Shown here piece by piece: positions 1-12,993 of a DNA stretch of 64,000 nt (its first letter is position 1; every line of letters starts with the position of its first letter). The stretch comes from Dryas octopetala. Its lineage: Eukaryota > Streptophyta > Magnoliopsida > Rosales > Rosaceae. The stretch covers positions 4,464,001 to 4,528,000 of the forward strand of contig OY992834.1 in the NCBI GenBank assembly GCA_963921425.1, given 5' to 3'. The notes under the pieces are model-generated. The model had not been told where the DNA came from. It saw nothing but the letters and a program-made list of their open reading frames with translations, and ran no database searches. Made by a program: the position numbers and the translations under genes.

Positions 1-2683
1 TCTTGGTTGGAAGCAACATTTCCAGAGATTTCAGACCAAGCAACAGGAGCAGATCTATCTGTGATAAGAGCTCATCCTTATGCTTTATTTGATGCATCAC
101 TCTCATTGCAGGTACCTATATTCTCTTATCTATGGCATGCAGCATGTGGTAGTTGCTTATGCTCTATGGATACTCCTTAATAAATAAATTAGCAATGTCA
201 AACAGGGCATGACATAGGTTTGATTAACAATATGTGTTGGACATCTACCCATTGAGCATGATCTAAAAATTTTAAGATGATAAAAATGAATCACATACAA
301 AATGAGGTACCGTTGTTATTGTTTGATCTTCAATTATAATTTGGGCCCTACTCAAGTCTCATAGTGTTGGGCCGTAGGGTGTTTTGAGTTGGCAATTTAT
401 TTTTCAAATTTTGGTTGTGTTTATTGCAATCTTTAGAAGTTTACAGTATCATCTACATTATAATGTACTAGGGGCCTCTGAGGAAAGTATGTTGTGGTGA
501 TGATGAAGATTTAGCCTTACGGGGTGCTGAATGTGAAGGTAGAGCAGTCAGTTTTCTTTATAATTTAGTCAGCAAAGACTCAATTTTGGTGACTGCCTGG
601 AGTGGTGGGCAATTGCAAATAGATGCCCTGGCTGATGAAATCCAGCCGGTCTGGAATGTTGGCAGCCCACCTCGCCTTCGTGTTGATTCCCGTGACCAGA
701 TTCTTGGTCTTGCAATGATCTGTGAGTCAACCCCAGGTAAGCTTTCATCTGTGAAGCTTGATCAACCACTTGATAGTACTCTTTGGTTGGGGCATTCTCC
801 CCCTCTGTTGAGGCTGGCTATTGTGGATCTGGCTCTGCCTAGGAAAACAGAAAGTGGTTCTCTTATTATGATGTTTATTGATCCCCTCATGCCAGAAAGA
901 ATATACACCCTTCATGGTGGAGGGATAGATTCAATAGTGTTGCATTATCTCCCATTTACAAGTCAGTCCAGTGGCAAGAATGAGACCATGAGAACTCCTT
1001 CTGTGCATCCTGTTCTAAGTACGTGCCAGGGAGAAATTTCCTCGCAGTCTCCACTTTCTGGTTTTATGTCATTATCAGATTCATTTGGGTATTCATGGAT
1101 TGTGGGAGTCACTGTTGCTCGGGAATGTATTGTGCTGGAAATGAAGACTTGGAACCTGCTGCTTCCTCTTCACGTTGATATGGCGAATAAAAACATTCGC
1201 CTGGAAGAACCGGAAGAGAAGGATATAGCAGATATCTTAAGCAAAGAACTCCTAAGTGGACCTAAGGTGGGGTTTCTTCCTCAGATCTCACCAAATTTGC
1301 ATTCTGTTACTGCCGATTCCATTGATGGTCGATCAATGCTTCATCAGTACTTCAAGCTTTTTCATGAAAATTATGTGGAGTATGCACACAAGGTAAGAAT
1401 GTACCAAGCCACTTTTAGCTGTTCAAACCTTTATTTTGTGTACACTATAAGCTATTTTACTTATTTGTTTCTCTCCCTCTCTCTCTCTCTCTCATGCACA
1501 AGAAAGACGGTTTATTTTTGTTGTGTTTAGATAGTTTTTGTACATTTCACAAGTTTAAAAGTTGCATGGAGCTACAACAATTTTCCTCCTTCTGGAAAGG
1601 ATAAATTTAAGCTAAGAATCTGTGGTAGTGTGGTTAATTAAAAAAAAAAAATCACTGGTAGCAAATTAATGATCCATCTTTCTATAAAGAAGATGGCATA
1701 ACACAACAGCTACTACTGCATTAGTAATTGTGGTTGATGCATGAGAAGAACCATTTTTACAGTGCTTGAGATGTCATTGAGTGTTGCAGTTCCATCATTT
1801 AAGGATCCAATTTTCAGGGTTGTCATCAGACTCTCCACCACTGTCATGAAATTTATTAACTCAGGCTGGTTTAATAAATTTTACCTTTCAATAGTTTGAT
1901 TTGGGCAATATTCCTATGCTGTTTTGGATTTAGTAATGATATTTTCCTGATTTTGTGATTTTTTCCAATGTTCTAGGTTTACTTTGAACTCAAGCATCAT
2001 GGACCTCGCTTGAAGAGGATAATTGATGACCAGCATGCTCGTTTAGGTGATGCACAACAGAAGCTTTTGAAAGTTGAGGAGAAACAATTGAAATTGGAGG
2101 ACAGGATTGATTGTGCAATGCAGCTGCACAATCATCTGGAAGAGCGCTTGAAACGCTTGCAGAACTTGCCTGGGGCTCATAAAAAACCACTGTCCAGAGC
2201 TGAGCGAGAATTCAAGTCTGAGCTTGGTAATTATGTCCTCCTAATTTCTTATATAGTGTTTTTTTTTTTTTTCTCTATTTTACTGGTCCCCCAAATTGTC
2301 ATAATACATTTCTGCTTATGTAATCAGCCTATAGTTTTAATTTCTTACTGTGATGGTTTCATATCTTGTATGGCTGGAACTACTCACTTTTTAACAAACA
2401 TTTTTGTGGCTAAGCAGACCACTTTTCTGGAGTTGAGTTGGACGCATTGCGTTCTTCCATTGATGCCTTAAGTGCAAGGATGAGAAGGCACACACTGTCG
2501 CCAAAGGGCAATGTATCAAACCAACAAAGGATGATATCAAGGAGGAAAGATCATGTGCAAGATTCTCAAATCTCTCAGCTGAAATCCTCACTTGAGAAAC
2601 TTTCACTGGTCAATAGTGAGAATTCGAAAAAGGTTAAGCTTGTTGAATCTGCATTAAGAAGTCAGGAAAGCAGCAGATTCTGA
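1..2683 (+). CDS. NUP88: Nuclear pore protein NUP88/MOS7, 3' part (5' end outside window)
   Basis: Coding exons read 1-111, 472-1392, 1977-2226 and 2418-2683 (stop TGA 2681-2683), with GT-AG borders and consistent phases. The protein matches plant NUP88, known as MOS7 in Arabidopsis: a beta-propeller-like body (for example GRSMLHQYFKLFHENYVEYAHK region near 1330-1392) followed by a C-terminal coiled coil rich in Leu, Glu and Lys (about 2040-2165) and a second helical stretch at 2570-2670. NUP88 sits at the nuclear pore; the Arabidopsis protein is known to retain defence regulators such as NPR1 and EDS1 in the nucleus. The first exons lie upstream of the window. A (CT)n tract near 1472-1492 lies in the intron after exon 2. 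The gene converges with CPD. Identification is from remembered family sequence; boundaries are manual. Confidence 0.9.
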
Positions 2684-3082
2684 GACCTACTTTGCTTTCG
2701 AATCTTCGATTAAATTAAAGAACTCAGATGATGTCAGTTTTGAACCCGTGGACAGGACACATTCTGTCTCTCTACTAAGGGGTTGGCATGTTAAATGGTA
2801 TTGCAAGCCAGATGTGCAACTTGAGTGGAAGCTTCTACAAATTGAAGCTGGTGCCACCAACAACTGTAGTTATATTCTGGCATGTTAGTAGTGGCAGATG
2901 CTCTGTTTAAGATAAGTACTTATTATGTACAAAAGCATTGGTGGTGGGCATAGATCTTTTGACAGTTTCTGTGTTGGTGATTTCTTAGGGGGTGGGATAT
3001 GCTCTTCATTTTTGAGTTTTATATTGATATGCAAATATATAGCCGGAAATGATGGTTTTATATTGATCTAAACTCATGTATG
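2684..3082. other. 3' flank of NUP88
   Basis: This stretch follows the NUP88 stop codon and probably holds its 3' UTR. I see no further reading frame or repeat in it. Confidence 0.5.
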
Positions 3083-3290
3083 AATTGTGTTGCTGACAGA
3101 CACGCTAGCATGGGGCAAACGACTGAGTAGGGTCTTACTGTTCTTGATCAGCCTCCCCAGGCAATTTCTTTAGTTTTGTTCGAGGACTATGTGGGTCTCT
3201 CTAGAGCTCGCATAGTTTCCTCTTAGTTTGTTTCTTTTTTTTCTCTCTTATGGGCATTTGGCCCAAGTTTATCAAAAAGAAAAAACAAGA
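3083..3290 (+). mobile_element. LINE 3' end relic (RNase H tail)
   Basis: Reading from 3083 in one frame gives NCVADRHASMGQTTE, a stop, then GLTVLDQPPQAISLVLFE and DYVGLSRARIVSS with a stop at 3224-3226. This is the usual C-terminal end of the RNase H-like domain (VAD...A) of plant L1-type LINEs. It is followed by a T-rich tail containing gggcatttggccc and an A-rich end (about 3275-3290). The in-frame stop and the missing 5' part show that it is dead. I found no convincing target-site duplication. Confidence 0.6.
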
Positions 3291-4100
3291 AATGGTCTGC
3301 ATTATAATTGGTATAATAGTACCCTAGTTATGACTTATTTGTAGTACTGTTTTGTTCATTTTATTTAAAGATTTGTTTGTCTAGTTCATAGTATCGTTTT
3401 CAAAAGGCAATTTGAAGGTGTTGAACATGAAAGAAAGAAAAATGAAAAATGAAAAGAAGAGCTGAACATAAAACGAAATTAATTTTCTTCCTTATCTATA
3501 TTGTATGTACCCAAATTATGTGTTGGGAATACGAGTTTTTAACTTTTTACATAAAGAAGATGTAGAGGATGGAGAAGAGGAGGAAAGGCAAGTGTTGAGG
3601 GCTTACCATGCCGCTGGCTGAGAGGAAGATCACAATTCACAACGGAGAGAGTATTGAGAGTATATTTAGGGATAAACTGAGAGTATATTTAGCGGGTGCA
3701 AAATCCAATTTGAACCATTTAGCTTTGACTTAATTCACAAGTTGGTCCATCTTTTAAATTTTTTCAAATTATAATGTTTTAAGTTTATTACAATGTGACC
3801 CCTCCATTTTACTTGACGAAAATTTTCAAATTTTATTCTAAGGTTTGAACTTTGTACTATTCAGTTTGACCAATACTTTTGTTGTGAATTGGTGTTAGGG
3901 TTTGGGGTACTTTTTGCCTCGGCTTTGTTGTAATCTCTGGGCCCACGTTGTCTGTGTTTTTATCATGCTCTTGTAGTCACATTCGTCGAGATTCTTGTCG
4001 CAAGTTTTGTGCAACAATCACATGCCACCATTGCTCCTCGAATTCCAGTTGTGGCTGCAAAGCACATGGTCACTCACAGGCAGGGCTTTAGTCCTCGATC
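3291..4100. other. Intergenic DNA
   Basis: AT-rich DNA without a supported gene. The 14-bp string gagagtatatttag occurs twice, near 3656 and 3679. The part around 3700-3890 looks like degenerate dispersed repeat, but I could not define ends. Confidence 0.4.
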
Positions 4101-4391
4101 ATGCATGATGGTGATGAAAAACTAATGTTTGTCTATCATGGTAGCCTATGCATGATTTGCAATAATGATTCTCCTTCTATTAAGCGCATCAAAGCTCTGC
4201 ACCCACCGATGCCTTGTGAATTATATGGACCATCAATCCCTCATAGTTTTGTCCATCTAGGAGGTGGAAAACTCTGCTTTGTTGTTGCCAAATTCCTCAG
4301 TTCTCGTATTCTTGAATACTCTGAATTTGGTGCTCAGACCTTTTATTCCGAACTGCTTGGTTTTCCATATTTCTTTTCTACTACTAATTAA
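4101..4391 (+). pseudogene. Short orphan ORF, possible gene fragment
   Basis: A 96-residue frame starts MHDGDEKLMFVYHGSLCM and contains SFVHLGGGKLCFVVAKF and a C-terminal LEYSEFGAQTFYSELLGF. The composition looks like protein rather than random translation, and the VHLGGGKLCFV stretch resembles beta-strands of plant F-box-associated or kelch-like proteins. I do not recognise the family with certainty. No upstream exon with matching phase was found, and no F-box is visible. It may be a relic of a larger gene or a spurious frame. Confidence 0.3.
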
Positions 4392-5977
4392 TCTTTGTCC
4401 ATAATTTAGACTTTCTGTTATAGTTTGTAAATGTATTGGCAGTTGTCAGCCAATACATACGATCTTGCCATCATCATCATTATCTAAAAGACTGCCCAAC
4501 ATCTTAAACTTTAGCTTTTATGCAAGAAACCTGAACTTTTATCCCCTGCAGCAACCACATCAATTGAAACATCAATTTTGGACACCAAATGAATGGTATG
4601 TGCTGATGTGCAGCTAAAGGTTATACAAACTCAAGATGTCATTCTTTTCATTATTTCTTTTTCTACAACAAATTATTTAGCTGTTATGAAACCTCTCCCC
4701 ATCAAAATTTGTAAATTGGTTCCTCTCGCATTTTGTACATTGTTGGACTATCATTGAATCAGTTGAGGTTTGCTCCTTCTTTCATCAAAGTTTGATGCCT
4801 GTTGGTGCATAAGATTAGAGTCTGTGAAGTTGTGTAGGGTGATGCTAAGGTTGTTATGCAACCAACAAAAGCAACCAAAAAATTAAGATTATCAAACTCT
4901 GTTTGCAGATGTACTAGAATAGTAACTAGAATTCGGAAGCTTCTTTATGGAAGTGGGGTAGGTCTAGGTTTCTTTTTTCTAGTAGTAATATTATAAAGAG
5001 TTAAATGATACTTAGTTGGGTGTAATTCTGAGTAGGGGATATGATTGAAAAAAAATGTGGTTTGTTTTGTCAATATAACTCTTCTTATAGAGGGCGACGT
5101 TGTAGAATTCCCTAATGTCCCGCTTAATTATGATACCGTAATATGTGGAGTTCAATTTTAATCCTCTACCTGTTCTTTAAATAATTTGAATTCCTTTTCC
5201 TTAAATCCTTTTTTGTATTAACTCTAATGCTTTCAAAACCTTCACTCGTATCCCTCTTTGTACTTGTACTTGTCTTTATTACTGTTTTGTGATAATGTTA
5301 TATTCTTTCTATATTTTGTATTACTTGGCATATGAGCTAATGGATTAGTCAATTTATTTTATGGGCACATTTGTTTATTACTTATATCTGAATAAGAAGA
5401 AGCTAGTTCTTGGTAGAAGGCCTAAAGTTACGTTAGTGCAATCTATGTCTTTGAAACTGATTGGTCCAATTTGGATGGATCAAATCAACTAGATATAGAC
5501 ATAGCTAGTTGTATAAGGTTTTTTAAACACAAGTTGAACTCACTACTCGATCAGTTGCAAATCTTGTTGGTTAGTCTTCTTTCTTTCCATGTTCCCGGCC
5601 TTTATTAGCAAAAGAGAATAGTAAAGAGATGTCTCCGAACTTGTTCAAATTTACATGGATAATCTAATATATATGTACGTACACACGCATACATGATACA
5701 TATTTGTCGTTGTATCTAATTCTGCTTGGCAGGCCGAGCTGGGTCATGCCTTGTTGTGTCTACTTGCTTGCTTAATTGTGATTTATAATATCTTGTTTTG
5801 ATCTTACAATTGTTGTACTTGAGGATTTTATCAACTTTTGCTTTTTAACTTTGGAACAGGTAAGTTCACAAGTGAAAATCATACTCGGAGGACCATGCAT
5901 TCAGGAGTCGACAAGAAATGGAATCTTTTTGTGACCTAGTTAATTTGGGATTGTTTGTACTGTTTATCCAGCTTATT
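4392..5977. other. Intergenic DNA
   Basis: AT-rich DNA with no supported gene or repeat boundary. It runs up to the left target-site duplication of the next LINE. Confidence 0.4.
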
Positions 5978-6572
5978 AAAAATGTATGTCTTTTGGTCTG
6001 TTGGTCTCCCAGTAGCTCTGGATGAATAAAACTTAAGTGGATGGCAGTTGTCAGCAAAGATGTGAGAATGTTGGTGTTGGAGGGCTGCTTCGAAATGATC
6101 TGGATTTGTGGATTAAGGTTTTGTTGTGAATCTAGGCTTGGGTAACACTGTGGAGGCTGAGCTGTGGGGGCTGTTTAGAGGTCTTTCCCTCGCCTGGCAT
6201 GAGGGTTTTCGTCAAGTCATGGTGGAATGCGACTCCCAATGTGTTGTTCAATTGATTTTTTCCTCAGTTGATGTGAATCATCCTCTCTTCAACCTTATTT
6301 CTTGCTGTCAAAGTCTCATCAGGAATAATGGGGTTTGCTCTATTAGTCATGTTTATGGAGAGGCCAACTTTGCTGCTGATTTCATGGCTAAGTTGAGTCA
6401 TGATCTTGAGTTGGGTCTTCATGTTTTTGATTCTCCTCCCCCTTCCCTTGTCCCCCTCTTAGCTTCTAACCTCTTAGGTCTAGGCAGGGACACAGCTCTA
6501 GTTAGCTAGGTTGTCTCTTCTTTCTGGGCATTAGCCTGCCATGTAACCAAAAAAGAAAAATGTATGTCTTTT
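5978..6572 (+). mobile_element. 5'-truncated LINE with 17-bp target-site duplication and RNase H-like domain
   Basis: The 17-bp string aaaaatgtatgtctttt occurs at 5978-5994 and again at 6556-6572 and brackets the insert 5995-6555. The insert encodes most of an RNase H-like (RVT_3) domain: VDGS near 6040 and VGGLLRN near 6075, then from 6126 EAELWGLFRG, VMVECDSQCV and ANFAADFMAKLSH, ending at 6509. The acidic residues of the RNase H fold are visible in VDGS, EAEL, VECDS and FAADF. The reading frame is broken at least twice (near 6036 and 6113, each reading as a lost base). A pyrimidine-rich 3' UTR with gggcattagcctgcc and a short A-rich tail follows. It is a dead copy made by target-primed reverse transcription. 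Confidence 0.8.
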
Positions 6573-6831
6573 TTGTACCCTAATTCAATTTGACTTGTCC
6601 GTACTGTTGTGGGGCTTTATTTAAATATGTATGTCAGGTTGATCATATGATTTTCTAAAGGCAATTGATCACTTGTGAAATATTACTTTACTTGTGGCCC
6701 TGGTTTGTTGCAATAATGATGATTCAGGTGCCATATGCAATAAAAAAAATACCTAAATTGCATTGCTTGGTTAAGATTGTGATCTTTTCATTTTCACTAA
6801 AACAACCCCGGAGAATACCTACGCGTTGAAC
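6573..6831. other. Intergenic DNA
   Basis: Short gene-free stretch between the LINE and the TTCGGT-rich element. Nothing else recognised. Confidence 0.4.
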
Positions 6832-7755
6832 TATTTTAATTAGGACTTTCCATCGGTCGGTTCAGATCGGTATTTGGACTTACCAAACCAAAACAAAAAA
6901 ATTTGGTATTTTTCAATTTCGGTATTTTTTGGTTTCGGCATTTTTGATTCAGTAATTTTTGGTAAATTTCAGTTTTCGGTTCGATTTTGGTAATTTTGGT
7001 ATCAGATACTTTCGGTTCATTTTCGATTTACTTCGATATATTTTCGGTTAATTTCGGTATATCTTCGGTTTAATTATAATAATACTAATTATTATATACC
7101 AATATAAATTAAAATTTAATCAAATATAATGCATAAAATATAATGTTTGATGAATATATATTTGCACGAGTAGTATTGGTAATTTAGTATAGTACTAGTA
7201 TTTTACCCTAGTAATAATATATACTAGTATAATTAGTTTAATAATATGTATTAGTACATATTCTATTAATTTAGTATGTATATATACCGATAAATATGAG
7301 TATATATATATATACATTACATACCTAAAGATGAGATTTTTATTTTCCTAAAAATAATAACATTTACTTTATTAGAGAATTGATTCTATATCTTAACTCA
7401 CACTTTTGATAATATTAATATGATAACATTATACAATTATATTCTCTTATAGTTATTTAAGATATTAGTAGTTTAATATTTATTGTATCACTAACATAAT
7501 AGTATTATATAAGCATATATAACTAAATTTTGATAATTTTTTCAATTTTTTCAGTATATATTTTGGTTTTTTCTGTAATAATCGATTCGGTTTCTTTCGG
7601 TAATAATTTTCGATAATTGGTCGGTTTACCAACTTTTTTCTAATTTTTTCGGTTTCGGATTTTCGATTTTCGAATTGTGAAAATCGGTATACCAAACCAA
7701 AAAAATTCGGTCAGTAGCTAGTCAGTTCGGTAAAAACCAAACCAAATGGCAGCTT
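6832..7755. repeat. TTCGGT-rich non-autonomous element, class uncertain
   Basis: Both ends of this 0.9-kb AT-rich block carry many copies of TTCGGT/TTTCGG in the same strand orientation (about 6850-7075 and 7560-7735), separated by a nearly pure A/T core. Related strings taccaaaccaaaa occur near the left end (about 6879) and right end (about 7690) as direct, not inverted, repeats. The flanks share tttaatt (left ending near 6831, right near 7755), a possible 7-8 bp target duplication of hAT type. No coding capacity was found. Boundaries are approximate. Confidence 0.45.
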
Positions 7756-8850
7756 TAATTTTAATAGATCGAGTGATGAGGAATGGCAGGAAAAGAAAAA
7801 GTATTGCTACTCGTTTCTGTTGTTGAGTAATCTGCTTGTTTGTGTGGGCAACAATTTGATTTTATTTTACTAATAAGCAAATTGTTGTTCTTTTTTTTTT
7901 TTTTTTTTGTTAGATTTTTTTTTTTTTCTGAGAAATGTTTAGAGTTTCCTTTTGGTCTTTAAATTAATAGAAAAGTTGACGAAAAAGATAACAGATGCCA
8001 CATTGTCACAGATTAATCAAATTAGATAGTAAATAGTAAAAAAAAATAAAAAAATTTAGATAGTACAAAAGCACACCTTGTATACTCCGCGTGATATGTG
8101 AAAAAAACCTGGTTATAAGCGTCTCAACAGTTGAAAGGGATTCAGACAGAGTGTATGAATCGTGACCCGGACCCAGCACACAAAGTGAAGGAAGTGGATG
8201 CTTAATATTTGAGGGGCTCGAGGGGGAAAGTGCCCCTTGTCGAAAGAATGGTGGAGGATTAAGGTCACCAAGGCCAACGTGCCATTTCTATGTATCATTA
8301 ATTCACTTCACTTTAAAACTTGAGCTCCACTTTCAAGTCTTTCCAAAGTGGGTTGGTGCTAACTTACACATGGTCATGGTATATGGCTAGTCCGAAGTTG
8401 GAATTGGATAGTTTACATAGTTGACTTTTGCTAAGTTTCATGCACAAAAGTGTTGTGTTTGGGGGGAGAGATAGTAACCCTTCTTAATAATCAAGCATGT
8501 AGATTATACTTAGGATGACAATATGAAGGCTAAATAGCTGCAAAATCTACAATAACCCAACCCTCCATTCCATGTTAGAAACTTGGAAGGGAAGAGAAAT
8601 GACACAGAAAAGATAAGTAGATAACCTCCCAAGTCCTAACATTGACTAAAAAGATGCCCACTTAAACTTAGTTCCTATTGATGCTCGACATGTTTCTTTT
8701 ACCAAATTAATTGATTTACATATACTAATTAATATAGTTTTATTGGGTTGGAGATAAAAAGGTTATTACAGCTCGATCTTCTACATTAATTTCCTAACTC
8801 ATTTGCTCTCCTCCTCCTCCTCCTCCTCCAGTCCTTCTGTGTGTTTGGTG
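7756..8850. other. Intergenic DNA and CPD 3' flank
   Basis: It holds T-runs near 7890-7930 and a (CTC)n trinucleotide tract at about 8808-8829. On the minus strand the tract lies about 20 bases after the CPD stop codon, so it is probably in the CPD 3' UTR. No gene seen. Confidence 0.5.
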
Positions 8851-11800
8851 CTACTCTTTACATGACCCACACACATTCCGGCGCTGCACATTGATAGGGT
8901 ACCTCTTCTGCGTCCTTGTGGTTGGAAAGAACACCAACTTATCGTCTTCAGCTGGAACCCAACTGCATACAAACATACAAAATAATGTTTTTTTGTTGGA
9001 CTGTAAATTTGGATTACAAATTTTATTAAGAGTATATATAATCAATAGTATTATATTAGAAGTCCAATAATATAACATGTTAAACTACTTAACAAGAGTA
9101 AATTTCTCGATAGATAGATACCTGAAACGTGTGACGAAGTGGTGAAGGAAGACAGAGAGCTCTACTCTAGCAAGTTCATAACCTGGGCAGAGCCTTGGCC
9201 CCCCTCCAAATGGTGTGAACACATTTGCTGCTGGGCTGCTGTTGTTCTATACATACATATTCATTCATTTTCAATCATCAATTAGCTATAAATACAAAAC
9301 GAAATTAAATAGGGGAATTATAAGAGGCAAAGAAGTTCAAATTTAAAAGTACCTGCTGCCACCTCCATGGATTAAAAGAGCGAGCGTCCTTGAAATGATC
9401 ATGGTCTAGATGTACAGCACGAAACGATGCCAAAACCTTCCATCCTTTCGGAATTGTATAACCTGCTCGATTTCAACCACAAATGCTTTTATTTATGATG
9501 AAAAAATGATGGGCTTAACTTCAATATAGAGTTCATCTATAATACGGATGTTATATAACATATAAACAATCTTAATGGTTCACAAATCATATACATAATA
9601 TGATATGAAATTAGTTGTCACCTTTAATATGGATATCAGTTATTGCCCGCCTAAATACCCCTCCAATTATGTTTGCAACTCGCAATGTCTCGTTGATAAC
9701 CTAAACATTAGGATAAGAAATCAACACAGTTTTAAAAAAATACATTAAACACTAAATTTTTATTGCTCTGTCTCGATAAACATAAACAATTCTTAACTTG
9801 TATCAAGTTCTAATAACAATCACATAAGATCACCACATAATATTGAGTTTCGAATGCTTTTTATTTGAATCCAACACAATGTTACATTTTTTTGTTGGGT
9901 TAATTTTTTTTTTTATTGAAGAGACAATGATTCATAGTTAGGTATTAAAACAACAATAAAACTTACGCATTGAGTGAATGGCATTGACTTATAATCAACC
10001 CATTCAAGAGCCTCTGATGACTCCCTCTTTTTTGCCCTAATCTGCTCATGTTCCTCCTGCAAGGTGAAGTAAATACTTCATTTATTCAGAGCACAGAAAC
10101 AAACATTTCTTCTTGGCCCAAAAAATGTAAATACAAATTATGGTGTCCCTGTGAGTTAGGAGCATAGAGAATAGTGAATCAAAGTCAATGACAATCCAAC
10201 GGTGGAGCTTGAACCATCAAGTGTGTGCACGAACACCAAAACAATCCTAGGAATCAAAAAGGGCACACTAGGGTGTGCTGACTGACAACATTAATTGACA
10301 TTACTCCATCCTTTACACCGTTGGATCTTTTGAGGTCCTAGAAATCGGAACCACACGATCCCCAAGGACCCAGCTTTAGGAATAGGGGACCTAGGGGTCC
10401 CAACCAAAGCCTTAAAGTATAAAGGAGGTTGGAATGACAGAAATACCCCCAGCGGTTGCACGTGAAGCAAGATTTAGAGAGAAAGGCTGAGGTGGTGTAG
10501 TCAAAAAGACCGAATCTGACAAGTATTTTTACAGCAGCACACAGCTTGAGGCGTGCAGTTTGGAAGGGCAAGGCCATCATTTTGTCCGTTGGTTTTATAC
10601 GAATGTTGTTGCCCGGTTGCCCCTCTACTCTGACTTTTCGATCTGTACTTTTTTGCTTCCTATTTTGGTCACCTTGTGACACTTTCCAACACACACATTA
10701 CCCCTGTATTTCCCACACTTTTTATAGGGGCATTTTCGTCTTTACAATAAAAAATAAAAGTATTATTGTCATATACTTATATCTACTTTTTATCTTATAA
10801 TACCAAAAAATCGGACATAGTAAGTTCATTAAATCCTCATTAGAAATAACTGCATAATCCAGATACTGAGTTTTAAATCCACACACATTTTTTTATGAAG
10901 TGTTATAAACTCATCACTCTTACTCACATTCTAAAACATAGAAATTCTTGATGCAATAGAACATCACAACATTATCCTTTATATCGTAATGATATTCTTT
11001 TGTTTAAAAAGAAAAAAGGAAAATGTTACCCTCTAAATTTTGTGTAAAGATTGTAGATGGATGCGAAAAAGTGAGTGGTCGAGAATTTAGATAACGAAAG
11101 ATGAAAAGGATAGTTAGGCAGGCCCACTAGGAAATGAATTACTTACCTTAAGTTGAGCTTGGGCCAGAGGTGTCTCGGTGAGAAACTTGACGGCCAGAGT
11201 CATGATTGTGGAGGTGGTTTCGTAGCCGGCCACCAGCAGAGCCAGCAAGAAATCGATGATTTCGTCGTCGGAGAAGGCGTTGTCTCCGCCCAAAAGAGCC
11301 CCCAACATGTCCTCTTTTCTCTGCCCTGCCTCGCTCTCTTTCCTCCTCTGCCTCACTATCAGCCTCAGGGCCTCTGCCACCTTTGTCCTAGCCTTCAAAT
11401 TAAACCCAATCATCAATTAACACTAATTAATTCATTCATTAATGCAAAAACTATTTTAAAAGGAAATGGAAATTACTTTAATGGCCCTGCGGTAGGTGGT
11501 GGAGAAGAGAGGCAGAGGAACGGTGAAGAAGCCTTCAATAAGAAGGACGTACTCTTTTCTTAGGCTCTCAGTCCATTCACCTGGATCAAAGCTCATTAGC
11601 TGCTTCACTGCTAGCTCAAAAGTTATCTGCACATTATTTTAAAATAGAATAAAGCTTCATTAATTTAATATACTAGAAGCAAAAAAAGTGACACTAAGTA
11701 TCACTATATATTATATACATGTGTAGGAAGCAAGCATCAAAATGATGACTCAAAGAGAATGATTTCATAGCCGTATACTTTTGTTTATAGTCATGTGCTA

Positions 11801-12728
11801 ACGTGCACTTGCATGTATGGCACCCACTAGCCATGGGATCCGAGTCACCACCACTTCTTTGACGTGAACCATCAAGTATATATGAAGCATTATACATAAT
11901 CTAATTTAAACGAAACTCTTTTTATATACAAAATTCCACCATATATTTTACAAGTTTTTGAGTTAGTCTAATTGATCAGAAAACAGAGTGGGATAATGAT
12001 CGAATTCGGATCATGATAAGTTCAGGAGTTAATTCCATAAAAGAACGTCCGCCAACTAACTCATTAATCTTCTCATGAAACAAAAAAGAAAATATAGGGA
12101 AAAAAGTAAAAACCTCTTTGTCTAATTTTTGTTCGCTTTATGGATAAAAAAACAAAAATATATATCGTCCATTTTGGAAATACAAGTTTTGATTTTAGGA
12201 CATGATATGTACCTTCTTGGCCTCTTCCATGAGAAGGACCCGGCCGGTCCAGCCATCCATGTTGAGCCGGATCAAGCGGTCTATATCATCCAAAAGGTGG
12301 TCCCGAATAATCGAAGAGTTAGCGAAGCTCATAGTGAGAGAATGCATTCGCTTGTGAAGACTGCCCTTCATCAGCAGCAGCGAGTGCTTTCCCAGCAGGT
12401 TGGATATGGAGCCCGGGTAGCTACTCTCGAAAAGCTTCCCTTCGTTCTGCAGAATGAACCGGTTCGTCTCCGGGTCGGCCGAGAACACGGTCGGCTCGCC
12501 AAAAACATGGGTCGTGAATATGGGCCCGAACCGGCTCACCCGCTCGTCGATGAACGGTTCGGGGTTCTCGGTCTTGTAGGCCGAGATCAGCTGCAGGGTC
12601 TCCCCTATAAAGGGGAGGCCCAGATTTCCCGGCGGCAGCCTCAGCCTCCGGGGGCGAGTGGTTCGGAGGAGGAAGAAGATGAAGGTGGAAAAGAGAGAAA
12701 GGAGTAGAAAAGAGAAAAGAAATTCCAT
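8851..12728 (-). CDS. CYP90A1: Brassinosteroid-biosynthesis cytochrome P450 CYP90A1 (CPD)
   Basis: Eight exons on the minus strand: 12728-12213, 11626-11477, 11392-11147, 10056-9967, 9700-9622, 9462-9353, 9246-9122 and 8962-8851, giving 475 residues. An N-terminal membrane anchor (residues 3-21) and a Pro-rich hinge ([13 protein letters not shown]) are followed by the oxygen-binding I-helix AGYETTS (277-283), the K-helix ETLR (338-341), FNPWRW, and the heme loop [10 protein letters not shown] with ligand Cys417. The sequence tracks Arabidopsis CPD almost throughout, including KLFESSYP and [15 protein letters not shown] acts on the endoplasmic reticulum in brassinosteroid synthesis, where CYP90A1 is assigned the C-3 oxidation of early intermediates. 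Length fits the family (about 472). The last residues (VCGSCKE) diverge, as is common there. All motifs are intact, so I expect a working enzyme. Confidence 0.96.
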
Positions 12729-12993
12729 GGAATTAATTTTACAGTCTCTCCCTAGCTCTCTCTAAGTAGTAGCTACTCTAATGGAGGAGTGTGTGTGTGT
12801 ATATATATATATATATTTGTTTATATGTATGTATGTATATATAGATGGGGGTGTTGAGAGTTGAGAAGGTGATTAATGGAGGTGGTGGTGGCGTGGTGGG
12901 GAAGCACGCGGGGGTAATCTAACAGAGAAGAGGGGGTTGTGGGAAAGAAATTAATGTCGGATATTTTCGTATCTGACAACTTTTCTTCCTTTT

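Noticed and set aside
12129..12707. 192-codon open frame on the plus strand
   Set aside because: It lies antisense over CPD exon 1, whose GC-rich codons suppress stops; no splice or protein-family support.
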